A stretch of DNA of 64,000 bases from the NCBI RefSeq assembly GCF_004118265.1, contig NZ_SDHW01000002.1, forward strand, positions 434,001-498,000. The letters run 5' to 3'. This document shows positions 50,770 through 59,364 of this stretch, piece by piece (position 1 is the first letter of the stretch; every line of letters begins with the position of its first letter). The stretch is from Lacibacter luteus (GTDB lineage Bacteria > Bacteroidota > Bacteroidia > Chitinophagales > Chitinophagaceae). The notes beneath the pieces were generated by a model. That model searched no databases. It saw only the letters and a list, made by a program, of their open reading frames with translations, and was not told the origin of the DNA. The position numbers were made by a program, and so were the translations under genes.

Positions 50770-51126
50770 ATGGAAAAGAAAAACATCTACAGCATTCTTG
50801 TATTTGCTTTATGTCTTGCTTTTATTAACTGTACAAATAATAACGAAGCTGATACAATACTTAAGAATGATTCATCTGTTTTAAAAGTGTATTTGAATGA
50901 AGAAAATAATGTGACCGTTAACGGAGAAAAAGTTTTATTAGAAAACCTAGACTATTATCTTTCTTCACGAAAAAATAAAGTCAGCAAAATTTACTACTCA
51001 AGGTACAATTCGCAGAGTCCGGAAGCGCCAAAAGAAGTAATTACAGTGATTCAAATAATAGCAAAACAAAATCTACCGATTAGTCTTTTCACAGATAGTA
51101 CGTTCAATACAGTTGTAGAAAATTAG
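50770..51126 (+). CDS. Small lipoprotein with ExbD/TolR-like domain
   Basis: A 118-residue protein with a lipobox (LAFINC, Cys20). The mature part (NVTVNGEKVLLENLDYYLSS, VITVIQIIAKQNLPISLFTDS) resembles the periplasmic domain of ExbD/TolR, which normally is anchored by an N-terminal helix. The transmembrane Asp-containing helix of ExbD is replaced by a lipid anchor. This is tentative. It is convergent with the SNF2 gene across a shared terminator. Confidence 0.6.
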   Translation: MEKKNIYSILVFALCLAFINCTNNNEADTILKNDSSVLKVYLNEENNVTVNGEKVLLENLDYYLSSRKNKVSKIYYSRYNSQSPEAPKEVITVIQIIAKQNLPISLFTDSTFNTVVEN

Positions 51127-51160
51127 TAAGCAGAAGAACTCTCATTTCTTCAATAAAAAA

Positions 51161-51187
51161 AGGAAGCACAACGTGCTTCCTTTTTTC
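51161..51187. terminator. Bidirectional terminator
   Basis: The stem AGGAAGCAC / GTGCTTCCT (51161-51169 with 51173-51181) is flanked by an A-run on the left and a T-run on the right, so it can end both the rightward lipoprotein and the leftward SNF2 transcript. Confidence 0.9.
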
Positions 51188-51217
51188 TTTACGTATTTAT
51201 GCCTCAATGGCAAAAAA

Positions 51218-54200
51218 CTAACTAAACAAATATTCCACATCTTCTCTGCTGAGACTTTTTACAAAGCCGTTATCGTCTGCAATCAGATCACGTGCAAGTG
51301 AACGCTTACGTTCCTGCAGCTGCAGAATTTTATCTTCGATCGTGTCTTTACAGATCATACGATAAGCAAAGATGTTATTGGTTTGGCCAATACGGTGTGT
51401 ACGGTCGATGGCCTGTTGTTCTACAGCAGGGTTCCACCAGGGATCAACAATGTACACATAGTCTGCTGCGGTTAAGTTCAAACCCACACCACCGGCTTTC
51501 AGCGAAATAAGGAATACTCTTGTTTCTTCGTTGTTCTGAAAATCCTGCACTGCTTTTTCACGATCGGCAGCAGATGTACTACCATCAAAATACACAAACG
51601 GGATATTGAGCTCTTCCAGTTTTTCACGGATCAATCCCAACATACCAAGGAACTGAGAGAACACCAGTGCTTTGTGGTTGCCCATGTTTTCTTCCAGCTC
51701 ACGCACCAGTTCGTCGAGTTTAATGGAATGGTTCGGCAGTTTTTCCGGTTCGTTTAAGATAGATGGCGAATCGCAGATCTGGCGCAATTTCATTAAGCCC
51801 TGTAAGATGGTTAATTGCGATTGACCGATACCCACTTCTTCGATGGTGCCCAGAATTTTTGAGCGGTATTCGTTGCGGTATGCATCGTAAATGCGACGTT
51901 GATCGTTTTCCATTTCGCAATACAAAATACTTTCTGTTTTTTCAGGAAGGTCTTTTGCTACCTGCTCTTTTGTACGACGGAGAATGAACGGGAACAACAA
52001 CTTGCGCAAATGTTCTTTCTGTTCTTTTTCACCAAACTTATCAATAGGTGTTGCAAAATCGTTACGGAAATGTTCTACCGTACCCAACATACCCGGGTTG
52101 AGAAAGTTCATTTGCGCATAAATGTCAAACGTATTGTTCTGCAAAGGTGTACCACTCATACACAAACGGTGTTTGCTTTTGAGCAGACAGGCTGCTTTTG
52201 CCACTTTACTGTTGGGATTTTTGATAGCCTGGCTTTCATCGAGCACCACACAATCAAAATTCTGTTCGCTCAACAATTTAATATCGCTGCGCAACGTACC
52301 ATAAGTTGTAATAATGACATTGAAGCCGGCAAAGAAATCTTTATCTCGCTGGCGTTGTGCACCATGATGAATATGATACGTAAGAGTTGGTGTAAATTTT
52401 TTGATCTCGTTTTCCCAGTTATACATCAAGGTTGTAGGGCAGGCAACCAGGGCTTTTAATCCTTTGTTTTTTGTATGTACATGTTGCAGGAACGATAATG
52501 CCTGAATGGTTTTACCCAAACCCATATCATCTGCAAGAATACCACCCCAGCCTACCTCGCTTAAAAAATTCAACCAATGAAAACCACTTTCCTGGTAAGG
52601 ACGAAGAATTGGCTGCAGATGTGCAGGTGGATCAACTTTTTGAATATGCTTGAACTCACGCAGGCGCTCGTATTTTTCTTCCAGCTCAATCATGAGCTCT
52701 GTTTCATCACGGCTTTCGTAAAGTTCATCGATAACACTGATGTGGTATTTTGATAAGCGAAGTTTATCCTGCTTGTTTTCGCCCACACGAAAGAGCATGG
52801 AGTAACGCTTGATCCATTCTTCGGGCAGCACACCCAATGTACCATCGGCCAGTTGCACCAGCGATTGTTTATTGGCCAACGCTTTCTTTACTTCGGCAAT
52901 ACTCACGCTCTGATCGCCAAACACTACTTTTACTTTTGCATCGAACCAATCAACACCATTGCTGATGTAGATTTCTGTTTTTGGTTTGGCTGTATTGAAA
53001 CGGAAATTCTTCAGCACTTCCCAACCTTCTACCGGCACTTTCATTTCCTTCATGGCATCCACAAACAAAAAGAACCAGTTGTTCTTTAAAACCTCTGCTC
53101 CTTTCAATGCCAACTGTGTACCGCCTTCGGGTTTGATGAATTGTGAATGCAGCTTCTCAACCTTTTCTATAAACTCGTTTTCTTTTTCACGGTTGCGGTT
53201 AACGATGATCAACCCGTCTTCGCCGGGTAAAATAATTTCATCTTTATCGCTGCTGCGTACTTTGTAACCTTTGTAACTGAAGGTGGGAATCATCACCAGG
53301 TAATCGCCTTTTTCCTGCAGCTGCAGCGTAATATCAGGTTCACCCGATTTTACTTCTTTGATCAAGGCTTCATCAAACTCCACATGATAATCACGTGCAA
53401 TCTTCAATGCTTCTTTCGAAAGAAACTCCGACAGATCGCCATTGCTGATGAGCCTGTTTTTGTTGCTTGCAAAATCGATCACCAGTTGTGCATCTTCCTG
53501 TTTTTCCCAGGTGCGAGCCTCGTTATTGAGTAAAAAAATGAGCGGACTGTTCCAGTCGTTCTCATGTACATCAAGCGGAACGCTGTTGATCTTTACTTTA
53601 CAACTCCACTCCCATTTATTTTTTTCCTGCTTTAATTCAAAGAAGGGTTTTAAAAAGGTGCCTGTTGTTGTAATTGGTACGAGGTTCTTTGTTTTAAACT
53701 CTTTTCCTTTTGGTAAGAGCAATACCGGCGAACTTGTTTCGGCAAATAGTTTCTGTATGCGGGGAAGGAGATATTCCAACATCAACGTTTTCGTGTCTTC
53801 CGGCAAATCATCTTCTTCGTGATGGATGATGTTTTCCCAGATACCGGAGAAAGGAGAGTTGCGGTTTACAAACTTGCTTATTTCAGAAGCCTGTAAACGA
53901 CGCAACAACTGTAACAGCTGTTTATCATTTTCACCAAGATCGTCTGTTTCAATAAACTTGCTTACATCGAGTTTTTCAATGTTGCCAAAAAACTCATTTC
54001 CGTCGTACTCCACTTCTCCCTTCACCACGTCAATACTGAAGTAAGGAAACTGCTTGCTGTTATTATTCAACACCACACCCAAACGTGTAAGTGATTTTGC
54101 TTCTTCTTCCGTTTCAACAGCTGCGCTTTCTTCGTCCTGCACAGCAACGGTATTGGCAACAGGCTCTGGTTTTTTGGCGGCAGAAGGTTCTACCCGTTTT

Positions 54201-54979
54201 ACACCGGGATCGAGAACACGCAGAAAGGGTTTGCCATCTTTATAAATGAATTCAAATTTATCCTGCCAGTTATCGGTAAGCGAATAGCCGTAAATGCCCA
54301 GCAGCTTTCCTTTTTCCTTATCCATGTTGCGGATACTGTCGAAGTACAATGGTCCGTGTGCATTCAGTAACTGAATAAACACAACAGCTTTGTGTTCGCA
54401 AATGGCATGTGCATTTTCTGCACAGGTGCAGGAGGTATCGAAATTACGTTCGTCGTTTTTCTGAATGGTTACGGGCCACACTTCGCCGTTCATCTGCAGT
54501 TCTGCTTTTACACATTCGTCTTTGGCAGAAAGAATACTTGCTTTTTTGCTGCGCAGAAAAACTTCGGCATCGTTTAATGCTGCTGCTGCAGTAAGTGTGC
54601 GGATGGTTTTAAGCTCAATGCTTTTCATTTTTACCACGGTGTGGCGCTGATCGTACTGCAGATCTTTTAAGCCGAGTATATTTTTATCGATCAGATCCTG
54701 CAGCTGAAAAAGCGACGCCACTTCGTGACGGCAGATATCGCCAAGGTTGTACGGACAGCTGCAACGCACATTCATAGCGTTGGCATCTTTGTACTTCTGA
54801 ATATACACTTTGTAAAAAGTGGAGTACGAATCGTCACGCACACGAAACACAACAGTGCCCATCAGTTCATCGTGTTCTACAAGTTCAGCAAATCCGATGG
54901 CGTGAATCTTTTTACCACGACGGATCACTTCTTCGGTACCGTGATTGTAAGCAAACTTCAGCAAATGAGGTAAAGCCAA
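51218..54979 (-). CDS. SWIM zinc-finger SNF2-family ATPase/helicase
   Basis: A 1253-residue SWI2/SNF2 protein of the bacterial HepA/SWIM type. An N-terminal SWIM zinc finger (CSCPYNLGDICRHEVA near residue 75) and a second Cys/His cluster (CTCAENAHAICEHKAV near 190) precede a long linker. The SNF2 motor starts at about residue 790: motif I DDMGLGKTIQAL, motif II DESQ (VVLDESQAIKN), motif III CMSGTPLQN, and the C-terminal helicase motifs GGVGLNLTAADYVYIVDPWW and QAIDRTHRIGQ. The start appears to be TTG 54979 (MALPHLLKFAYNHG). It may remodel nucleoprotein complexes; the substrate is unknown. Confidence 0.93.
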   Translation of the reverse strand: MALPHLLKFAYNHGTEEVIRRGKKIHAIGFAELVEHDELMGTVVFRVRDDSYSTFYKVYIQKYKDANAMNVRCSCPYNLGDICRHEVASLFQLQDLIDKNILGLKDLQYDQRHTVVKMKSIELKTIRTLTAAAALNDAEVFLRSKKASILSAKDECVKAELQMNGEVWPVTIQKNDERNFDTSCTCAENAHAICEHKAVVFIQLLNAHGPLYFDSIRNMDKEKGKLLGIYGYSLTDNWQDKFEFIYKDGKPFLRVLDPGVKRVEPSAAKKPEPVANTVAVQDEESAAVETEEEAKSLTRLGVVLNNNSKQFPYFSIDVVKGEVEYDGNEFFGNIEKLDVSKFIETDDLGENDKQLLQLLRRLQASEISKFVNRNSPFSGIWENIIHHEEDDLPEDTKTLMLEYLLPRIQKLFAETSSPVLLLPKGKEFKTKNLVPITTTGTFLKPFFELKQEKNKWEWSCKVKINSVPLDVHENDWNSPLIFLLNNEARTWEKQEDAQLVIDFASNKNRLISNGDLSEFLSKEALKIARDYHVEFDEALIKEVKSGEPDITLQLQEKGDYLVMIPTFSYKGYKVRSSDKDEIILPGEDGLIIVNRNREKENEFIEKVEKLHSQFIKPEGGTQLALKGAEVLKNNWFFLFVDAMKEMKVPVEGWEVLKNFRFNTAKPKTEIYISNGVDWFDAKVKVVFGDQSVSIAEVKKALANKQSLVQLADGTLGVLPEEWIKRYSMLFRVGENKQDKLRLSKYHISVIDELYESRDETELMIELEEKYERLREFKHIQKVDPPAHLQPILRPYQESGFHWLNFLSEVGWGGILADDMGLGKTIQALSFLQHVHTKNKGLKALVACPTTLMYNWENEIKKFTPTLTYHIHHGAQRQRDKDFFAGFNVIITTYGTLRSDIKLLSEQNFDCVVLDESQAIKNPNSKVAKAACLLKSKHRLCMSGTPLQNNTFDIYAQMNFLNPGMLGTVEHFRNDFATPIDKFGEKEQKEHLRKLLFPFILRRTKEQVAKDLPEKTESILYCEMENDQRRIYDAYRNEYRSKILGTIEEVGIGQSQLTILQGLMKLRQICDSPSILNEPEKLPNHSIKLDELVRELEENMGNHKALVFSQFLGMLGLIREKLEELNIPFVYFDGSTSAADREKAVQDFQNNEETRVFLISLKAGGVGLNLTAADYVYIVDPWWNPAVEQQAIDRTHRIGQTNNIFAYRMICKDTIEDKILQLQERKRSLARDLIADDNGFVKSLSREDVEYLFS

Positions 54980-55237
54980 GCGTAAACAGTTTTTGTTTTC
55001 TGAAATCGATTAGTATCAGCCCTGCCAAACAAGGTCCGGTTCAGAAAAGGCTAATCTGCAAATGTAAAAGCATTCGGCGCACATTTCCTGTTAAAAACAG
55101 AAAGAATTATCAACGTTTTCAAACCGATTGTTGTACTGGAAAACCTTCTTATCTTTATAGGTTTGCCTTGAAAAAAAACCTGGTAATGCAACGCAGGCAC
55201 TTCTTTTTAAATCTTGCTAAACAGAAAAAATACAAAC
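54980..55237. other. 258-bp intergenic region
   Basis: A gene-free interval between the divergent SNF2 and small membrane protein genes. A TATCTTTATAGG element at about 55149 could be a promoter for the rightward gene. No repeat or further ORF is seen. Confidence 0.4.
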
Positions 55238-55528
55238 ATGAACAAACAACAAACATCGCTTTTGTTTTGCCTGTTGATGGATGGCATTGGTTATGCAACG
55301 TATGCTTTTCCGGTATTGGGTGAGTTGGGTGATGTGCTTTGGGCACCGGTATCGGCCATCATTTTTTACCGCACTTTCGGTGGCTGGAAAGGGTCGGTTG
55401 GTTCGTTGTTTAACTTTGCTGAAGAATTATTGCCCGGAACAGATTTTGTTCCGTCGTTTACACTGATGTGGATCTGGAATTATGTAAGCAGGAAACGAAC
55501 AGGTGCTGCAATTGTAAAAACACAATAA
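55238..55528 (+). CDS. Small two-helix membrane protein
   Basis: A 96-residue protein (ATG 55238; an earlier in-frame start adds eight residues) with two hydrophobic segments (about residues 8-30 and 35-52) and a Gly-rich centre (FPVLGELGDVLWAP). It ends in a basic tail. It is likely integral to the inner membrane. Function unknown. Confidence 0.65.
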   Translation: MNKQQTSLLFCLLMDGIGYATYAFPVLGELGDVLWAPVSAIIFYRTFGGWKGSVGSLFNFAEELLPGTDFVPSFTLMWIWNYVSRKRTGAAIVKTQ

Positions 55529-55531
55529 AAA

Positions 55532-55566
55532 AAGAAGCGCTGTTTAATTCAGCGCTTCTTTTTTGT
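55532..55566. terminator. Bidirectional terminator
   Basis: An 11-bp stem AAGAAGCGCTG / CAGCGCTTCTT (55532-55542 with 55550-55560) with flanking A- and T-runs lies between convergent genes. Confidence 0.92.
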
Positions 55567-55567
55567 T

Positions 55568-56182
55568 TTATTGATTTTTGTTTGTTCCGTATCGCCACGG
55601 ATCGTTGGTATCTTTTGATGGTCGCATTTCTTCATCTTTCTCTTTATCGTACACTCGCAGGTAAACCACCCATTCAAAATTCTGATATTCGGCAATAAGG
55701 TCAATTACGAGTTTGCTGAATTCGCCTGTTGCATCGTTAATATGAAATTGATTGCTCCACAAGCGCAACTCTTCCGAAGGTGCGCTGTAAGTATTTGATG
55801 GGCGTATGCTGTTGTTAGCACCTTTGCTGAAAAGAGATTTGCCGAGAATATCGTTGTAATAAGCTTTGTATTGTTTTTTAAGTTCGTTAATATCTTCTGT
55901 AACAAACAGCTTTGCTTCCCATAACCAGTTGATCTTTTTATTGGCCGGAAAGCCGATGATCTTTGTTTCAACAGCCCCTTTCATTTCCACTTTCGAACTG
56001 TACTCAATAATATTTGGTTCAGCCTGGTTTTGTTCTCCTTTGATTAAAGCAAACTGATTAGGATAGTCGTTGATGACTTTTTCAAGATCGGGTCTGATAG
56101 TAGTAAAAGAAGATTTCTGCGAAAAAGCAGTAAGAGATAAGCAACAAATGATGCAGATAAACAACATTCGATTTTTATTCAT
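55568..56182 (-). CDS. Hypothetical exported protein
   Basis: A 204-residue protein with a signal peptide (MNKNRMLFICIICCLSLTAFSQ). ATG 56182 is chosen, because an upstream in-frame start at 56302 would precede it by 40 unlikely residues. The mature part (RPDLEKVINDYPNQFALIKG, YKAYYNDILGKSLFSKG, EWVVYLRVYDKEKDEEM) looks alpha/beta. Function unknown. Confidence 0.7.
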   Translation of the reverse strand: MNKNRMLFICIICCLSLTAFSQKSSFTTIRPDLEKVINDYPNQFALIKGEQNQAEPNIIEYSSKVEMKGAVETKIIGFPANKKINWLWEAKLFVTEDINELKKQYKAYYNDILGKSLFSKGANNSIRPSNTYSAPSEELRLWSNQFHINDATGEFSKLVIDLIAEYQNFEWVVYLRVYDKEKDEEMRPSKDTNDPWRYGTNKNQ

Positions 56183-56609
56183 GGATAGAGATTTGATGCA
56201 ATATAGAAAAACAATCCGGTGTTTTATAGCGCTTTTGCAAGAGTAACAATTGTATTGAAAACATAACCTAACGCCTGCAGCAGAATAAACAAGTATAAAC
56301 AAACGTGTTTATTGATACTTAGTAAAAACAATTAGTTTGGAAAAAAAGATAAAACGCCTGCTGCTGCAGGCGTTTACATAAACGGATTTTCAGTTAAAAA
56401 AACGAACAGCTGCTGCCGAACAAATAGAACAAAATCTGTTTTAAACCAATGTGTTAGCAGGATAAACTTTGTTTCAACGAAGTAAACGAACAGACGCAAT
56501 CGTACAATTTACATGTAAACCCGTAAAATTCGCAAGTGAAAAAACATCAGTTCTACGCTTGCAATAAATTTTTTTGGGAATTATTTTTATAGTCTTAAAT
56601 CCAATTGGT
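56183..56609. other. 427-bp intergenic stretch with a strong hairpin
   Basis: The only structure seen is the perfect inverted repeat AAACGCCTGC / GCAGGCGTTT (56352-56361 with 56366-56375). On the minus strand it is followed by TTTTATCTTTTTTT, so it could end a leftward transcript that starts to its right. No convincing gene was found on either strand in this stretch. Confidence 0.45.
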
Positions 56610-56747
56610 ATGAAAAAATCAACCTCTGTTAAAAAAAGTTCTTCGGTTATCCTTTCCATTAAGCAGATTGTTCATTTGCTGGTAGAATCGTTCGAATCAC
56701 CCCAAACAAAACAATTCCGTCGTTGGAAAAATTACTTTGCCGAATAA
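56610..56747 (+). CDS. Small basic ORF of 45 codons
   Basis: ATG 56610 opens a 45-codon frame (MKKSTSVKKSSSVILSIKQI, then VHLLVESFESPQTKQFRRWK) with a basic N-terminus and amphipathic middle. It is followed 26 bp later by a good terminator and preceded by an AT-rich region, so it has the surroundings of a short independent transcript. Similarity was not recognised. Confidence 0.4.
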   Translation: MKKSTSVKKSSSVILSIKQIVHLLVESFESPQTKQFRRWKNYFAE

Positions 56748-56772
56748 GCTTATGAAGAAACTTTACTCCTGA

Positions 56773-56808
56773 AAAGCCATTACTGCTGCGAGTGTATGGC
56801 TTTTTTTA
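56773..56808 (+). terminator. Terminator after the small ORF
   Basis: The stem AAAGCCAT / ATGGCTTT (56773-56780 with 56796-56803) is followed by TTTTTATG. Confidence 0.7.
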
Positions 56809-56814
56809 TGCCTG

Positions 56815-57966
56815 TTATTTTCCTGAAAAAAGAATATAATCAGAAGGTGTATACCCCTTGAGTGAGAAGATGTAACTGTTTTGGGCAACACCGGGACGCA
56901 TAAACTCTCCCTTTCTTGTGTACACAGCCACGCCGCCGCCATTACCGGGGTTCATACTGCCGGCCAATACCGTTGGCAAAAACTTCAAGTAAGCAATGGT
57001 TGATACATCTACCATCTGCACCTGGTTAAAGTCCACTTCCATTTCATCAATAAAATAGGCTTTCACTTTTTCCTTGCGCCAGAACAATGCCTGTTCGCCA
57101 CTTGAGCGATCGTTACTTAATGTAAGCCCGGGCATTCTTGTAAGCAAAAAAGTAATGCAGTCGGTGTAGGTAAGCAGTTCATCATTATCGAGGAAATCGT
57201 ATTCTCTATCCATGATACTGTTGAAGATACCTGAACTGTATTGCTCTTTGTACTTCTCCAGTTTTGTTTTACGTGTTCCTGTAATAACAATCTGCTGTAA
57301 CTCTTTTCCTTTCCCTTCAACACGCACAGCATTGGGCGGAAGTTTATTGATGCGTTGCAACGAATCATATTCTGCAGAAGTAAACAGGTTGGCGCCAAAA
57401 TCAAAAACAGTGGTTGAAACAGAATCGTAAGCCGAAGGAACAGGAAGCTGCTTAATAACAATATCCGGTTTCTGTTTGCGCTTTGTGCCAACAAAATTGA
57501 AAAACACCGATGCTTTGTTTTCAAAGATCATTTTAGGTAAAGCAAAGCTTTTATCTTCTTTCACTTCAATTACTTTGTTGTAATTGGTAATGTCCTTTCC
57601 AAATACAAACATTAAGAGTGATGATGAGATCTTATTGTTATTGAGTATCCCTGTAACACTTCGCAAACCCGGGTAGTAAAAAGTGGTGATGGATATTTTG
57701 TTGTTCTGAAAATTTTCCGGTACCGTTAAGAGAAAACTATTGAGTGTATCAATAGCAGGATAATAAAGTGTGTCTGTTACAGCTGCTTCCGTTGCTTTTA
57801 CTACAACCATCAGCGTTCCTGCCTTTACAAATGCTGATTGTTGGAGGGTGATCCAGATGCTGTCGGTATCAGGGATACGTTCAACGTATACAGATGCAGC
57901 GCTTTTTTCCTGTGCATAACTATTTCCTGTAACACAAAGAAGAATGAAGATGATAAGCTTTTTCAT
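56815..57966 (-). CDS. Secreted protein with TonB-plug-like domain
   Basis: A 383-residue protein with a signal peptide (MKKLIIFILLCVTGNSYAQ). A beta-rich N-terminal part (about residues 20-225) is followed by a plug-like segment (about 228-383: LQQIVITGTRKTKLEKYKEQ, TDCITFLLTRMPGLTLSNDR, VAVYTRKGE). This resembles the plug of TonB-dependent receptors without the barrel. Such orphan plug proteins occur in Bacteroidota; role unknown. It is separated from argH by the operon terminator. Confidence 0.75.
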   Translation of the reverse strand: MKKLIIFILLCVTGNSYAQEKSAASVYVERIPDTDSIWITLQQSAFVKAGTLMVVVKATEAAVTDTLYYPAIDTLNSFLLTVPENFQNNKISITTFYYPGLRSVTGILNNNKISSSLLMFVFGKDITNYNKVIEVKEDKSFALPKMIFENKASVFFNFVGTKRKQKPDIVIKQLPVPSAYDSVSTTVFDFGANLFTSAEYDSLQRINKLPPNAVRVEGKGKELQQIVITGTRKTKLEKYKEQYSSGIFNSIMDREYDFLDNDELLTYTDCITFLLTRMPGLTLSNDRSSGEQALFWRKEKVKAYFIDEMEVDFNQVQMVDVSTIAYLKFLPTVLAGSMNPGNGGGVAVYTRKGEFMRPGVAQNSYIFSLKGYTPSDYILFSGK

Positions 57967-57978
57967 AAACGGTTCAAT

Positions 57979-58009
57979 AAAAAAAACCGCAACGGTTATT
58001 GTTGCGGTT
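57979..58009 (-). terminator. Terminator of the arginine operon
   Basis: The perfect stem AACCGCAAC / GTTGCGGTT (57985-57993 with 58001-58009), 14 bp after the argH stop, is followed on the minus strand by TTTTTTATT. Confidence 0.9.
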
Positions 58010-58023
58010 GTAATATAATTGAT

Positions 58024-59319
58024 TTAGAATTTTGCCAGTACTTTGTTCATCTCTGCTGTAATTTCTTCGCTACAGAGATTGCCAATACTTCCTTCGTGTG
58101 TGTGATGCAGTTGTTGCAGATCGTATTCAAACTCTCCTTTGTTGATGCTGTTACCGACCTGCTGGTAGGCTTCACGGAACGGAACGCCTTTGTTAACCAG
58201 GTCGTTCACTGCTTCCACACTAAAGAGGTATTTGTATTTCTCATCGGTCAGAATATTTTCTTTCACCTTCATATTGCTCAGCATGAGCTGCATTAACTGC
58301 AGACAGGCTTTCAGTTCTTCAATGGAAGGGAAGAGAATTTCTTTGGTCAACTGCATATCACGGTGATAACCGGAAGGCAGGTTGTTGATGAGCAATGTTA
58401 ATTCGTTCGGGATGGATTGAATACGGTTGCATTTAGCACGGATGAGTTCAAACACATCGGGGTTTTTCTTGTGCGGCATAATGCTGCTGCCGGTTGTCAA
58501 TTCATCAGGGAAAGAAATGAAACCAAAATTCTGGTTCATGTACAGGCAACAATCCATTGCCAGCTTGCTGAGTGTAGCTGCAACAGAACTCATACCAATG
58601 CCTGTTACTTTCTCCGTTTTACCACGACTCATTTGTGCATACACACTGTTCCAGTTAAGTGTGCCGAACTGTAATAATTCAGTTGTTCGTTTTCTATTAA
58701 GCGGAAAAGATGAACCATAACCTGCACCACTACCCAATGGATTTTTATTCGCAACTTGATAGGCAGCTGCTAATAATTCAAGATCATCCACCAAACTTTC
58801 AGCGTAGGCACCCAACCATAAACCAACAGATGATGGCATGGCAATTTGCAGATGCGTATAACCGGGAAGTAATGTGTTCTTATGTTCGTTTCCTGTTTTA
58901 ATCAACAGATCAAACAGGTTTTTTACTTCGTCTTTGATATTGCTGATCTCTGCACGCAGGTATAATTTAATATCAACAGCCACCTGATCGTTACGGCTGC
59001 GGCCACTGTGAATTTTTTTACCAATATCACCTACTTTTTGTGTAAGCAGAAACTCAACTTGTGAATGCACATCTTCTATTCCTTCGTCAATGGTGAATTG
59101 TGAATGGTCAATGGTTGCTGCAATTTCTTTTAATCCTGCTACTGCTTTGTCTGCTTCTTCCTTTGTCATCAAGCCCACTTCGCCTAACATGGTTACATGT
59201 GCAATGGAACCTTGTACATCGTACTTGGCTAAGAGCAAGTCAAATTCTTTGTCACGACCAACGGTAAACTGTTCAACCAATGCAGATGTGCTGCTGTTTT
59301 CTTTGCTCCAGAGTTTCAT
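58024..59319 (-). CDS. argH: Argininosuccinate lyase
   Basis: The last step of arginine synthesis, splitting argininosuccinate into arginine and fumarate. The fumarase-superfamily signature GSSIMPHKKNPDVFELIR is present near residues 278-295, and HSGRSRNDQVAVD and PGYTHLQIAMP near residues 105-160. At 431 residues it is slightly shorter than E. coli ArgH (457). It is the last gene of the leftward arg operon, 45 bp after argE. Confidence 0.97.
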   Translation of the reverse strand: MKLWSKENSSTSALVEQFTVGRDKEFDLLLAKYDVQGSIAHVTMLGEVGLMTKEEADKAVAGLKEIAATIDHSQFTIDEGIEDVHSQVEFLLTQKVGDIGKKIHSGRSRNDQVAVDIKLYLRAEISNIKDEVKNLFDLLIKTGNEHKNTLLPGYTHLQIAMPSSVGLWLGAYAESLVDDLELLAAAYQVANKNPLGSGAGYGSSFPLNRKRTTELLQFGTLNWNSVYAQMSRGKTEKVTGIGMSSVAATLSKLAMDCCLYMNQNFGFISFPDELTTGSSIMPHKKNPDVFELIRAKCNRIQSIPNELTLLINNLPSGYHRDMQLTKEILFPSIEELKACLQLMQLMLSNMKVKENILTDEKYKYLFSVEAVNDLVNKGVPFREAYQQVGNSINKGEFEYDLQQLHHTHEGSIGNLCSEEITAEMNKVLAKF

Positions 59320-59332
59320 GACTGTTATTTTT

Positions 59333-59360
59333 TCACACAGAGGGCACAGAGGCCACAGAG
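59333..59360. repeat. CACAGAG-type repeat between argE and argH
   Basis: Three CACAGAG words (CACACAGAGGGCACAGAGG, then CCACAGAG) lie in the 45-bp argE-argH spacer. The same word family forms a palindrome between argD and argC. Confidence 0.7.
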
Positions 59361-59364
59361 TTGA

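Noticed and set aside
51899-52459. Plus-strand frame opposite the SNF2 gene
   Set aside because: It overlaps conserved SNF2 motor sequence on the other strand and encodes no recognisable motif.
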